Positions 45,826 through 58,723 of a stretch of DNA of 64,000 nucleotides are shown here, piece after piece. Source of the stretch: Blastomussa wellsi. Taxonomy: Eukaryota; Cnidaria; Anthozoa; Scleractinia; Plerogyridae. Under the pieces are notes generated by a model that was not told the DNA's origin, searched no databases, and saw nothing but the letters and a program-made list of their open reading frames with translations. Position numbers and translations under genes: made by a program. The stretch's first letter is position 1. Each line of letters starts with the position of its first letter. The DNA lies in the NCBI GenBank assembly GCA_947652115.1, contig OX393561.1:41101508-41165507 (forward strand), in the 5' to 3' direction.

Positions 45826-46434
45826 CTAAAATATATGGGTGTGCTCTTCATGTACGGCGTATACCTCTGCAACTACCTTCATGATGTTTTTAGATAAGTC
45901 AGTCTTGTCTAAGTACAGTAGAACTCCGTTACTACAGGCCCGGTAAGTACTTTTTTAATGCGCCATTTCGTAGCTTTATGCGCCATAACGCGCATAGCGC
46001 ACGGCCTTCCTAATCCCTTTACTAGTAATCTGGTCATACAGAGAAAATGGCTGACTGAGCTTTTCGTTCCGGCCGAGTGCCACCTGAAGTGTCTGTAGAA
46101 ACGAGGTCGCCTGTGTGCAGGCGTCTAGTCTAAGTACTATTTCCTAAAGCGGAAAACCTCTGGCACCCAGGGTACTGTTTTAGGGTCTAGGGGCATTGTT
46201 CCTGTTGTTTGTTGTTTTCATGTGAGACCTTGCAAGAGCAGCTACCTCTGATCAATCGAGCGATGTAAGGAGACGTTGTAGTCGTTGTAGGCTAGGGTTT
46301 CTCTCTCTCTTTTTGCTTCTTAGTATTTTTTCGTTTTTATGTTTTGCTAAAATGGACGGGATGGAGGACGACCGGTCAGCTAGGTACAGACCTGCCCAGA
46401 GTTTTCGTTTGCAGTGATTTTTCGGCCTAGATTA

Positions 46435-46953
46435 TTGAGGTCCACTTATATGGTCTCGGGTACCCGAGACAACCCTCTCCCCGAGTTACGCTGGGCGAGC
46501 TAACTTTTCACTAAAACATTAAAAAATTCTACCAACCGTTTACAAGATCCTACCCGAGTTGTCTTGGGGGGGCGAGACAACTCGGGTGGCGAATTGTCTC
46601 GTCTCGACAGGTAGACTAACCCTGGCAGGCGGGACACCTTTTTCTCATATAAACACTTTGGCTCGCCTACCCGGGACAACTCTGAACGTGCCGAGTGTCA
46701 CGTACAGTCCGAATTTCAGGTTTTTAAAGAAATATAATTTAACCCAGCAAGGCCTCCAGTGATCGAATAAACGAAAGAAATTCAAAGAAAGAAGGGTAAC
46801 TGGTGAGTTGAATATTAAAATACTTTATGAATAATCAAACAGGGTCAACTTTAACTCGGCTGACAGGCACAATTTCTTGTCATATAAACGCTCGGTAAAG
46901 TTGTCTCGGGAGAGAGGGTTGTCTCGGGTACCCAAGACCATATAACTGAGACC
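46435..46953. mobile_element. Non-autonomous element with about 45-bp inverted ends
   Basis: TGAGGTCCACTTATATGGTC and GGGTACCCGAGACAACCCTC at the left are mirrored, with few mismatches, by the right end at about 46906-46953. The body contains repeated GAGACAACTCGGG and CATATAAAC motifs. No transposase frame. Confidence 0.6.
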
Positions 46954-47652
46954 TGAGTCGCCGATTTCACTAGCCAGCAGAATCCTCCAAAAATGGTTCC
47001 CGGATGGAGCCTTTTGGCGGGAATCACAATCTTGAAAGCGAACAAAGAAGAACTTCGCAGAGACGTGTTCTTCGATCAATCATCAACTTTTCGCGACAAG
47101 TCCTTCTGTGGTACAGAAATTCAAGGGAAAACGAGTTAATGCAGTACCCATCAGGTAATGGTGATATTTCAACCGCATTTTAGCGAATAATTTTACCTTT
47201 TCAGAGCTAATTCGGATCGCGTTTGTGTGTGTGAATCTATCGGGTCATATTGCGAATTGCAAGGTCAGTTTCTTTCAGCTTGTTTACAGTCTTGCATAAT
47301 TTTCGAGCATATTCATGAAGAGTGTGCGATTATTTAGACAGAGAGCTAGCAGACGAGATAGAATGACTTAGCGTTTTACCGCGATCTAATCCATCCTTTT
47401 TCGAAAGTATAAATGTTAATATAATGAATTTAATATCTTCCAAAGGTGAATTCAAAACTCAGCGCGCATTGCAATTTTGCCTGAGCATGATTTTGGTGGC
47501 CGATGAAACGCTTACTGCTTTTAACTTTTAATATACAGCATATTTACTTTCGAATCGTAACAAATTTGCATGTTTTACGCATTATGTTTCAATAAACAGC
47601 TGGTTGAAAGTTCAAAACAACCGAATTCCTTGCATTTGATTTGTCACAGAGT

Positions 47653-50600
47653 ATGTCTACACAAAGGATGGCAAAAGTTCTCAGTGGATCAAGCCATTCT
47701 CCGAAGACACCGAGTAACACAACATTTACAGAAACAGCGCCTTTACATATCACTCCCCTGGACCCAGTAGACTCAAAGAGAGATCCCGACTCGCCACATA
47801 AAGTAAGAGTGTGTTTTATTTTAATATTAACTTCAGTAAGTTAAGCTGCTTTTAAAATGCTCAACTTATTTGCGTTTAATAATGAATTTTAAGATCAGTA
47901 GGTTGATATCGTTAAAGCTTGCGGTACGAAACACCGATTGTCGTTCTGTTTAAAATTTCGCTTTCATAAAATCATTTTACGAATCTGTTAATTTGGGGTC
48001 AAAAGAAAGCGCGTTGTTGGCGATCGCGTGTTGTTACGGAAGTGGATAAAAAAAAAATTAAAATTTTATACAACAGCTGATAGTATGCAATGCTTCCATT
48101 GTTTATTGTATTTCTGAAATGTTCATAAAACTTTATAGGTTCTGTTTTGATGATTAGGGGCACAATATTATTATGATATTGTATTCAATGGAAAACGTCA
48201 CAGAAGGCACTCGGCCAACAAGAACAGAGCAGTTTTCAATTGAGTGTCGAAAGTAATTAGCGAATTGCTCTGTTTTTGTATTACTACGCTCAGTGATTGG
48301 TTTAAAGGTACCCTATCATGATTTTGCGCACACGCAAGCAGGGAGAACCAGATAGCGTGCCTAAAGACCATGGAAGACACCAAAGAGTAAAGGTCGGTTT
48401 GACCAGTGTTGAAGAACATGATCAGCTTTCAGCCTCTTTCAAGTCTCCTGGATCAATTTCTTTACGTAAACCTACTATGTTGTTGGCTCCATTTGTTTTT
48501 AGTCTTTTTCCGATTTTCGGAACTTTTCTGAAAGCTGCTAGGAAAAGGCAGTCTTCGTCTATCGTCATAACGCTTCCCTCCTCTCGAAGCACAGTCACAT
48601 GACAATGTTACAAACAATGTTACAAATTCTCAATTTCAGAGAAATTTGCACTACACAAGATAGGGTGATATCGAAGTCAATTGAGGACAATGCAAACATA
48701 TTTTTGAATGCGCTGCATCACTTCTCGCATCTTTGAATTCAGGACATCCTGTCCAAGAATCAAATAAGTGGCGCATGTGCAGAAATGTGATTGTGTTACT
48801 TTAAATGCCTCATGCCACTTTTTCAACTCATCAGAAGTAAAACCAAAACTCATCATGACTCATGCATACATGTTTTCCCACGCTTTGTTTCGGCTATGTG
48901 ATACATGTGTAAACTGTTTTTGTTATTAAATAGGCTGAAATGCATGAGCCAAGTTGGGGGGAGAGGAAGCTGGGTGCCTTTCCTTTCCGCGTGAAAATAA
49001 TTAACGAAAAAAGCCCTTACATGTAGATACAAATCAGTGCAAACATTAAATGCTTCAAACACAACTTTACCAACCAATTTCCCTTAACAACAACTAAAAT
49101 TTGCAAACTCTCCGATTTAAGCCATTTTAGAACTTAGACAAGTGGTTGTTATGAGATGAAAACTGCCACTTACATGTTTTGAAATCTCTCTTTTCATTCT
49201 AGATATATTTAATTTTTTTAAATATGTGTATGCATACATGTATTAGCTAAGTGATGACATCGTATACTCAACCAAAGCTAAACAACCCTTCCTGCTGCAC
49301 GGCCCCTGTACCCTGTTCTTGCTCTGTACCTTGCCAGTTCTAAGCAGCTCTCTGTTTGGGATTGCTGGTTTTCATTGTCATGCAATAAAAAACTAAATTT
49401 GAAACAGTTCAAATACAGGGTAGCTCAGTTTGGCATGTAGCCCATGTAGTCTCCCTCCATATAAAAATATGACTGTTAACAGGACCCTAAGTTCCTGTGA
49501 TGTTTGCAAAATTTACAGTTAAACTCATCGCTAATGATGAGCTTGGGAGCTGTTGCCTTAAAGGTTAGTGGGGGGCCGCATGCAAATAGCAGAGAGGAGG
49601 TTTCCATGGCAACCCTGGTAGTGCTAGCGGGAACCACCCTCCAGGCAGCCGCTAACCGACACCATCACACTGAATGAATTCAGTGGAGATACATTGTACT
49701 TACCAATGAGAATACTTACCTGGGAACACTTACATCACCACCAGTCCCCAAGCAGGGAGGGAGGAGAGGGAGCGAGAATCCGCAATGATTCACTATGACA
49801 AGCACAACTGATCTGCAAAGATCAGCAAGCAAAGCAATTATGCAATGCAACACTCGGTACAAACCACGAAAGCAGCCCTGCAAAACCCTGAAGGCCACCC
49901 TGTTGGTCACATACTGCAAACGGGAAGACCGCTGGCCAACTCCTCTCGAGTCTAACTTTGCCTAAATGTTATTTAGCCACATAATAATAATAATATTAAC
50001 ATTCTTCTTTTATTAGGGACCATCATTTAAAAAGAAACCAGGAAAACTTGTTTCAAAAAGAAAACTTTTCCTGCAGAGTGGACAAAATCTCCTCATTAAT
50101 AAAGGTACCTTTTATTTCCTGTAGATCAAATTCAACTAAAAGAAGATTTTGAAAAAAAATTGGAATAAAAACAAGCCAAATTAGTACTTAAGGAACTATG
50201 TTTCGAATTCACCACCTTGCTTACAGTGCTACCCTATACGTCCCATGATGCAATAAGGACCAATTATGACAATTTATGTAAGTAGTCCTATGCACCAAAC
50301 TGTTGCCACTTAAGAAAGTTTTTGATTAGATTTGGACATCTTTTGAACAACTATCTGAAGACCTTTTTCTGGCTTCTATTTCACTGTCAAGTGAAGAAAC
50401 TGTGAACACCTAATAAATAAAAATAGATCAATAGTGGTAAATTTAAAGAGGAAGCCACGTCAATCAAGTCGAACTGGAATTTTGAAATGTTGGTTTTTGA
50501 GGAGGAAGGAAAACCAGAGAAAAACCCTCAGAGCGAGGAGAGAACCAACAACAAGCACAACCCACATACATGTATCACTGGAATTGATCACGGGCGATGT

Positions 50601-53600
50601 TGGTGGGAAGAGAGTGATCTCACCACGTGCCAACCTCGCTCTACCTGAAATGTTTCGTGAGTGTTGATTGTGTAGTGACCAATCACAATAAAGTTCAGGA
50701 TACCTGCGCAAACCTCAAAACCACACACTAATTACCATTGCTGTTTGCGGTTTATTTTTCTCACTGTCACACCTGATTGGCTTTTTCCTTGTACTGAACA
50801 GCCAATTGTTGCATTTTGATTGATTGGCAATTGGACAACAGAAGTTGTCAAAAAGATGTCAGAAAGTTGTAGAAAACTTACATGTATCAGAAACTTTCCA
50901 AGGTGGCAACGGTTAGGCATGTGGCACTGTAAGTGATTACAGGTACATGTACATGTATCCAATCATATATCTTACAAACATGGCTTCATTTAATCGTGAA
51001 TTGATTTTATTACCCACAACTGCTCTTGTCTGCCCTTGTACTGTATCTTAATCAGTGGTGTCTTGAGCAATTGTGATCTAATCTTGAGGTTGTGGGTTTG
51101 AATCCCACTGAGGTGAAATCTCTAGTCTTGTCTTTCATTTCTCGTGCTCCCTGTTTTCCTTTGTAGGGTTAAGGAAATTTCCAGGTTGGGTTGTAGCACT
51201 TTAACTAACCTTTGAGCCTGGCTGAGTGGTTAGAGCACTGGACTTGAAATCTGCAAGTCGCGGGTTCAAGTCCCATTCTGAACACTAGCTGGTTCTCAGA
51301 AGCCCTGAGTTCAACTCCTCGGCTACGCTTGTAAATAGCCAACTGATCTGCCTCCTACCAGCTGGGATTCTTAACCCTGTTATGTTTATTTACAATAATT
51401 GTTTGTTTGTTTACATTGGCCCTGATTGGGGAGTGGTCAATTAAGTAATTATTATTATTATTATTATTATTAATTCAGCTTTTATTTGTATAGTTTAACT
51501 GATTTAAATTTTACTTTCTTTTAAGCTAAGAGACATGCTAGCCCAAAGAATCCAACTGCTGCAACTCCAACCTCAAGGCCAGCAGACGGTTCCAGACCTC
51601 ATTTTCCTCTAACAGAACGTCAGCAGCTGCAATATCTTATTGAAGTAACAGCAAAGGAGGCACAACAAGACTCTGGGTCCAGTAGCAGTGATGATTTACC
51701 CATAATTACCAACAGAGTAGCAAAGAAAGGCACAAGCAAGGACAATCACATTGAGGTTCGTATTCGAAAGAGGAATGAACGTGGAGAAACAGCACTTCAT
51801 GTAGCAGCCATAAGAGGAGATTTGGAAGACCTTGTTGCCCTGATAAAAGCTGGAGCTTTAGTAAATGCTAAGGACAATGCTGGTTAGTTTTTTATGCACA
51901 TCATAATTTCTACCAATGTCATCTCTGTGGGATGCACAGTCACCTAATGAGGGGCCATGAATGGTCCCTCAAACTTTTGAAGTGCTTTCCAAATTAGGCT
52001 TCTTCTCAAAATGCTTGCAATAGCTTTAGCACGTGCTTGATTGCTTGTGGTTGTATAGTTTTCCTAGTGCTTGCATACTCATTTTTAGTGAAAGTAGGTT
52101 TTTGTTAAGCACATGTTTCTCACAAATGCTTACAAAGACCAGCCAATATGCTTCAGGACTAAAGGTTAGTGTTTAGCACTTGTGATAATCAGCATCAAAG
52201 AATGTTCGATTTGAGGCAACCCTCGACAACCACAAAAATATGTGTACATTGTTGTGTTCGCAGTGCATCATGGTTTTATTGAGCTTCCACATTGGTTAAG
52301 CAGCATTATTTTAAGGTCATATAATTTGATTCACTACTGGAAGTGACAAATAATGGTTTGGAAAGAGTCTGGAAAAAGCCTTAATACATGTACACGCAAC
52401 TTGTACTACATGTACTTAATAAGCATGAAGCTTACATACCACTGTATTGCCCAGTAGTTTTCATTTGGAATGTCACACACAAGTATTTAAGCAGTACTAA
52501 TTAAGTAAGAATTATTTTTTGAAGGTTGGACACCCCTCCATGAAGCCTGTAACTATGGCAACCTCAGAATTGTTCAGGAATTAGTATGGTCTGGTGCAGA
52601 TGTCAATAGTCCAGGTTATGAAGCCATTACCCCATTGCACGATGCCGTTATCAATGATCATGTCAAGGTTTGTATTGTTGCATATGATGCAGTGTGTATG
52701 ATTATACGTACTCCACATTCTAAATGGCATTTAAACTCATCACCAATACTGTAGATGAGTTTGGGGAAGGTGCCTGAAGTTCCTGTGGGAGCCATCCCAA
52801 GCGTGAACAGTAACCATGACAACCCTGTGAGTGGCAACCACCAGGCACCATCACTCTGAGCAACAACTCAGTGGAAAGAAATCATCAAGCTACCCATACT
52901 TACCACAAGGGATGGGAGGGACGGGAGCAAAAGCAATCACTGTCCCAGCTAGCGAAAGGTAACGCAAGCAAATGACTTGACCTCAGCACGAGACCTGTAA
53001 AATTACTGAGCCCCTGCAAAGCCTTGGGGCACCCCGGCTTCACGCATGAGACCGCTGACCAGCATTGTCTCGAGTTTAACCTCACCTAAATTACATTGAG
53101 CCACATGTGAATGAAAATGCTTATTTTTCTTGAGTTTATCTTTTAATACATACATTTGAGTTCAATTTAGAGCTAGGGGTTTACATGTAAGAATTCTTGA
53201 TGTAACCCGTAACTCAACACAAGCCATTGAGAGAGTTCTGAAGTGACAATTAAGACCAATCAGCAAAAGTGGAAAGAGTGCACAAAGTTGTGTTCTTATC
53301 ATTTGGGGAGAGTATTTCCCCAGTGTACTTTTTTGGCAGTTTCAAGTGTACAGGCTACACCCACAAGTTTAGAAAAGTTTAACGTTCCCAGTTCCATTCT
53401 TTGATTCTTTGTTCATTGGAAACATCCACTTTCTTTTAACAGGTTGTAAAGTTTCTTTTAGATAGCGGAGCAGATTCTCAGCTACAAACATCTCAAAACT
53501 ACACTGCATCAGACCTGGCAAGGTCTGAAGCAGTTCTGAACCTGTTGAATCCAGAAGAAAACTCAAGAGATTACCATTCAATTGCGTCTCAAGACTCCCA

Positions 53601-56600
53601 GCCAAGTCCTGGTTACCACCAACCCAACTGCAACATGCCTGAAATCAAAATCAATGGTTTAAATAGTTCTTTCATTCAAAGAAGCTTGTACGATGAAAGA
53701 TTTGATCAAATGGGAGGTGGAAAGTGTTCTTTGCCCCTGGGTTTTTCATTTCAAGGTGCTCAAAAAAACAAAGTGCAAATACATGTAACTCCACAGGAGA
53801 ATTTTGGTGTCAATGGATGCAATCATAATGACAAGCAAGATTTCTATGTACATAGTTTTCCAGTGAAGGATTTTCCTGGAAATGCTTATCATTTTACAAA
53901 TGAAGCAGAAGTTGGCAAAGAAAGGGAAGCTATGAATACAAGGTTTTCCTCTAAGGATATTGTAGAGAATAATAACAAAGTACAGGTTACGGATTTTGAA
54001 GCTTGGCATTTTCAGAAGCCGCCTTGTGATAGTGTTGGTTCTGCCTCTGAGGATCGTTTTGAAAACCCTAGCATGGACTCTACTTCAGCGTCAAAGTATC
54101 CAGACAGCTTACATGTAGAGAGACCCCTTACTGGAGATCTTGAAAAAATGCATACGGAACACTTGCTGGCCAAGGAACCTGGTGTGATTGTGACATCGGA
54201 GAGCGAGGAAGACACAGTCAGACCAGAGAAATTGAATGAGTGTCTTGACAAGGCAATGCTTGAGATTTCTTCATACCTAGAAACTAGCCAAAACCTAGAT
54301 GTACAAGTGCCATGTAATAAAGCAGAGCTGAACAAATGCAACAACAGTCAATTGAACAATGATAAGCCTCAGATTGATGAAGCATTGGCAAATGACTTTG
54401 TTAATGTGGGCTCATCTCAAGCTTTGCCAATGGAGACGTCTTTACATTCTGATATATGTCAAGAAGACTGCCTATCTGTAATTTCGAGGATGGAATGTAA
54501 AGAAGATAGCACCAAAGTTTTTGCCGAAGAAGTAAATGCCGATGTAGCAAACTGTGCTGAACAACAAACGCATACAAATTTCACAAAAATCAAGCCAAGA
54601 AGTGAAAAGAAGAGAGACAGTGGTGTGTCTGAGAGAAGTGGAAAGTCTGGGAGAAGGAAAAGGCCATTGACTAGATCTTCTGACAGTAGCAAATGTGAGA
54701 ACAATCAAAACTTGCAAAAAGAAGAATGTACAAATCATATTCCAAACACATCGTGGAGGTCGGACCTGCCTAAATACAGGTACAGCATGTCTTCCATACC
54801 AATTTGTGTTCCCGGTTATGACGATTTCCTGATAAACAGCAAGAATGGATTAAAGATTTTATCAAATGAGGTGAGTGTGAGAACGTCCTCTTCAACTTGT
54901 TACATGTACGTTATATATACAGTACCGCTATTAAAAGAATACATGTAGACCTCTCTTCATAAGCTGAATTTTCCCCCTCTGATGAGACATCTAAGATTCT
55001 ACCTAACAACTTTCAATCACTCTTGTCAATGTTTACATATACACTTAGAACCAGCACCCAAGAAATCAAGTTGAAAAAGTTGAAATCAAATGGAAGAGTT
55101 TCATGCAGTTTCCAGCAAGAAAATTGCTCAATTTTCTTTTTGAAGGGTTTAGCTTTCAGGAAAAATAATATTGAATAATATTGAAATTTGACTCTTCTGC
55201 TCGTTTACAAGAAGGAATAAATGTCTTAAAAACATCATTAAACACCTTACACCTTATTTCAGAACAAAAATGAGACATCAGAAAACCTTTTCTTGTGTTC
55301 AAGCCCTTTTGTTTGACCTTGGACCTCAGGACCTAAGCGAGAAAAGCGAGCCTCCTCACCTTTCTTGCTTTTGCCCTGCTGGGATGTCCAAAACAAAAAC
55401 ATGCAAATAACCTTACACATTTTCAGGATAAGATTGCATTATAACAGAGCTGCATGTACATGTTTGTTCGTCCGTACAATGAGACAGGTCAGGACTCAAA
55501 CCAAAACAAATACTGGTAGTACCAAAACACTACGAACATGGGTGTGGCAAGTTGCACACCACCCAGAGCTTGCCACGCACACTATACAAATGCATAACAA
55601 ACTAACCAGCCAACTTACATGTATTTCCTTCTCTCAAACACTGCTGTAAATTTAGACTATCAAGGACCCAGCATGTGAAAACCAATTGGAGAGGCTGGTC
55701 TCTCAACATGATACAGAGAAGGTAATAATGACATGTACACCCCGGTGAAGAGAGGCAGCGAATTTTTTATGCCAGCCTAGAGTTACCAGCTACACCTTAC
55801 GAGGTGGTGGAGTAAACGTTTTATAACCCTCTTATAATAATGTTTTTAGACACAACTCAGTCGTTTTCTTTTATTATCACCTACGCATGGAATAACTTGT
55901 CATTGTATACTATAACTAAATCTGCACCTACCATGCAGCAATTTCGTCTTTTATAGCCCTATTTTTAATCTCATTCTATATTGTAGTTAGTTTTAACTTT
56001 GGATTAGCCGAACGTTTAACATGAGCCGTTGGCTCGGGACACCGGGACACCGTTCCCTGCGCGTCTTCCCATCACATGTGAAGATAATATGTTATATTCA
56101 CGTGCGAAGTTATCATGTTTTCGCCCGAAAGCTCGCCTGGTGCTTCACTGCTGTATGCAGTTTACATTGAACTGTATTTCCTGGGCGCAAAATGTCATCC
56201 CTTTGCTTTATGTCTGTTGTTTGTCTATTCATAAGGTTAAACTGTGCATGGCTCTAGAACAAGAGCTGGTTCGACTGTTTGGAAACTATGCCCTTAAGTC
56301 AGCCGGATTCCAAGTACCTTACAGCGCATGCACGGTCATTTCTTCACAAACGAGGGCACCCGGGATGAAGGTATGTGTTTCAAGACATCTTTAAAAAAAA
56401 AACAACATAATAATCATTGTATTTTCTTTTCGTGGAGAGTGTTCGTTTTTCTTTTGCAACTTGCGTGGTAAGGCAGGGCAAGAAAAGCTTAAATTTCTGT
56501 TCGTTCGTTCGTTGTTTTTTTTTTTTATAGCAACTCAGTACAGAAAAGGAACAACCTTTATCCATAAAACTTGAAGTGGAAAAGATTCTATCCAAGTTCA

Positions 56601-58723
56601 ACAGACTCAAGGTAATTGCAAGAGTATGCTTTTATTTTTCCATACAGGTGTACAATTGCCTTTTGGCCTTGAGGCTGGGTCTGAAGTTGATATCCTTATA
56701 TCCTTATGCCCGTCTCTATAAATTATGTGGGACTGTACTTTAAATTGTAGGGTGTACACAAACTGGCGAGTACGAAAATTCTGCCAAAACCAGCTGTCTT
56801 CCTTAAGCTCCTCGAGGGCACTAACTTTCCGCCGGCAGCAGGGCTCAATGATAACCTAATGCATACAGCCGCGGCTAAAGGAAGAACCTTGGCGGAATGC
56901 ACTGTTGAACGAGGTTGTGACTATATACCAGAAACCAATTGAGGTTCTTTGTATATCCAACGTAGGCCAATTTCGACGATTCGTTTGTTATTGTTGGTGT
57001 GCAGGGTTCGTACGGGTCCAGGAATTTTATTATGGCATTTTCCAGGACGTCCTGGAAAGTCCTGGAAATCTGTTAAACTTAAGAAATGAATTTTTCTGAA
57101 CTAATTTCATAAGAAAGCGAGGCTTACAGTAGGAAGAATTCGTATTGGGATCTTGGAAGAGAAAGGGTTTGATGTGAATTTTGGAGTCCTGGAAAATTCG
57201 ACATGAGTCCCGGAGAAGGCCTGGAAACGTCCTGGAAATTTGTCTGTGAAAAGGAGTACGAACCCTTGGTGTATGATTTTAGTGTTTATTTCTGTCGAAT
57301 TCATCGTTTTGGTCTTAGAGCGGTTTTCACTTCAGTGTCAAAAGTAATTCCGCGTTTGTTCTGGTTTTGCATTGCTTCGCTTAAGCCTAGCTTTCACTAA
57401 CGACAGAGTCGTAAGAACGCTTACCTAGTGAAAATCGAAAATCGGAGTCGTAAGCGGAGTCATAAGTACGATGGAATTGGAGTCGGAAGAATCACAACGT
57501 TTCCATTTTCTTCCGATTCCGCTTATGACTCCGTTGCTTACGATCTAGTGAAAACTATAGATTGTCGGGGTAGGAAGCAGAAGAGGGAGAATAAACCAAT
57601 CACATTGCTAGTTTCAGGCACTCCGAGTTCGACCGAGTATCTAGTTTTCACTAGATCGTAAGCGACAGAGTCATAAGCGGAATCGGAACTCTGCTTACGA
57701 CTCCGTCGATTTGATTTTCACTAGATCATAACGCTTATGACTTCGACTCCGACTCCGTCGCTCGTGAAAATCAGGCTTTAGTGATTGGTTTAAAAATCTC
57801 GCGCCACGTTTTCAACCAATCAGGAGTAAAACCAATAGTGAATCGCGCGCGCATTTTTTCCCGCGCGCTCTGTGTCGATTACATACAATTACTTCGAGTT
57901 ATGATTGGTTTACTGGGTTGTCTCCGTCCTTTGTGATTGCCGGCCAAAGTAGTTACTTTGGTTCTGGTTTTACGACTCTAAATTGAAATTTGCTCCATCA
58001 GCATACACGACGAGACACGTCCCACCGACTATTCCACTCGTGCACACACTTCAAGTGCGTGGTCGTATGGACTTGCCCCTCAGTACATGTATGTGCCGAT
58101 CTTTATTTCGTGTACGCGCAATTCTATCTTTTTACTTGTTTCTCATGTTAGTGTATCTTCTCAATAGACTGAGATGTTGAAACGGCACAGCAGAGAAATT
58201 GAAGTGGTCTTCGCTTTAGAAAATTTCAGACAACAAAATGAAGGTACGCATAGGTGGCAATTTTCTACTTTGTGGTATGTAAAGTGAAGTCCGTCTAAGC
58301 CGTTATTTTTTGCCGCTACACAACTACTACATGCTTCCCGCCGTAATGAGACATCTGCCGCAACTTCCAGTTGTTTCCCGCCATAATCTGTCGCGTCTGC
58401 CATAGCTGTCTCGATCTGGCCCTTGTTTCCCGCCAAAACTCCTCACAGTATAATATAGACAATTGTATTTTAGCTTCTTTGCAATAAAAAGCGAATATGC
58501 TACTTGGGTCAATAAGGGCTTTTTATATGTTTTAGTGGTTGATACAGTAGAACTGCTCTTTTTTCCAGTGGCCAATTCTAAGTTTTTATTTTTACCGTTT
58601 TTAGGTTTAAATGCGAAAAACAAGTTATCGACAAGATCTTGCAAGGACTTCATTGAGGACTTCGACCTTTTACCTCCCAAGTTTAAAGACTACTATGAAG
58701 AAGTGCTATGCGCTACCGACTGA
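47653..58723 (+). CDS. Ankyrin-repeat protein, 909 aa (ANKRD11/12/31-like)
   Basis: Exons 47653-47802, 50017-50104, 51526-51882, 52525-52667, 53443-54870, 55656-55721, 56236-56370, 56531-56611, 56751-56913 and 58605-58723; 2730 nt, in phase. Residues 1-160 are basic and Ser/Pro-rich, with [18 protein letters not shown], which resembles the stretch before the ankyrins in ANKRD11/12. Three ankyrin repeats follow at about 163-197 ([13 protein letters not shown]), 198-231 ([12 protein letters not shown]) and 232-265 ([12 protein letters not shown]), plus a partial fourth. Exon 5 continues as a 440-aa low-complexity acidic/Ser region with a basic cluster ([10 protein letters not shown]), a possible nuclear signal. 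The C-terminal 200 residues look folded. The last part ([14 protein letters not shown] through [11 protein letters not shown]) resembles a RAMA-type DNA-associated domain. ANKRD31 or SLF1 relationship cannot be excluded. Nuclear or chromatin function is inference. Confidence 0.8.
47888..48227. repeat. Inverted duplication, arm B
   Basis: This arm, in ankyrin gene intron 1, is the reverse complement of 45441-45794. It lacks Penelope motifs at its ends, so it may be the original copy. The A-run near 48050 is absent from the other arm. Confidence 0.85.
49521..49980. repeat. Interspersed repeat, copy 1
   Basis: It shares AAACTCATC at its start, ATGGCAACCCTG, GGCACCATCACTCTGA-like, CTTACC, AAGACCGCTGGCCA-like and TTAGCCAC-like blocks, in order, with 52733-53104. 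It lies in ankyrin intron 1. No open frame of note. Confidence 0.6.
51213..51400 (+). mobile_element. tRNA-derived SINE
   Basis: TGGCTGAGTGGTTAGAGCA (box A-like) and GGGTTCAAGTCCC (box B-like) are followed by CTGCCTCCTACCAGCTGGGA, shared with 36033-36420. Another decayed tRNA-like head with GGGTTTGAATCCC lies just upstream at about 51045-51115. Both are in ankyrin intron 2. Confidence 0.65.
52733..53104. repeat. Interspersed repeat, copy 2
   Basis: A diverged second copy of the 49521-49980 repeat in the same orientation, in ankyrin intron 4. Matching blocks include the AAACTCATC start, a CAACAACTCAGTGGA block and GAGACCGCTGACCAGC. Confidence 0.6.
57382..57780. mobile_element. Large nested inverted-repeat MITE
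   Basis: TTAAGCCTAGCTTTCACTAA at the left is mirrored imperfectly by GTGAAAATCAGGCTTTA at the right. Internally, GGAGTCGTAAGCGGAGTC-like units and their complements repeat several times around TCTAGTGAAAA motifs. It lies in the last intron of the ankyrin gene. No coding capacity. Confidence 0.6.

Larger units (their letters stand above)
43957..47652. other. Intergenic region with repeats and the ankyrin gene 5' flank
   Basis: No host exon is supported. The stretch holds a decayed element (about 44551-44980, GGCCCGTAGGCAGG/CCCTACAGGCC ends), a Penelope-like 3' end, one arm of an inverted duplication and a 520-bp inverted-end element. The last 600 bp before 47653 should contain the ankyrin gene promoter and 5' UTR; a TGTCACAG acceptor just before the ATG suggests an upstream non-coding exon. 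Confidence 0.5.

Noticed and set aside
57001..57260. Possible extra ankyrin-gene exon with repeated CCTGGAAA words
   Set aside because: The GTCCTGGAAA-type words repeat in tandem and inverted form and no phase-compatible splice pair was found; it is probably a decayed repeat.
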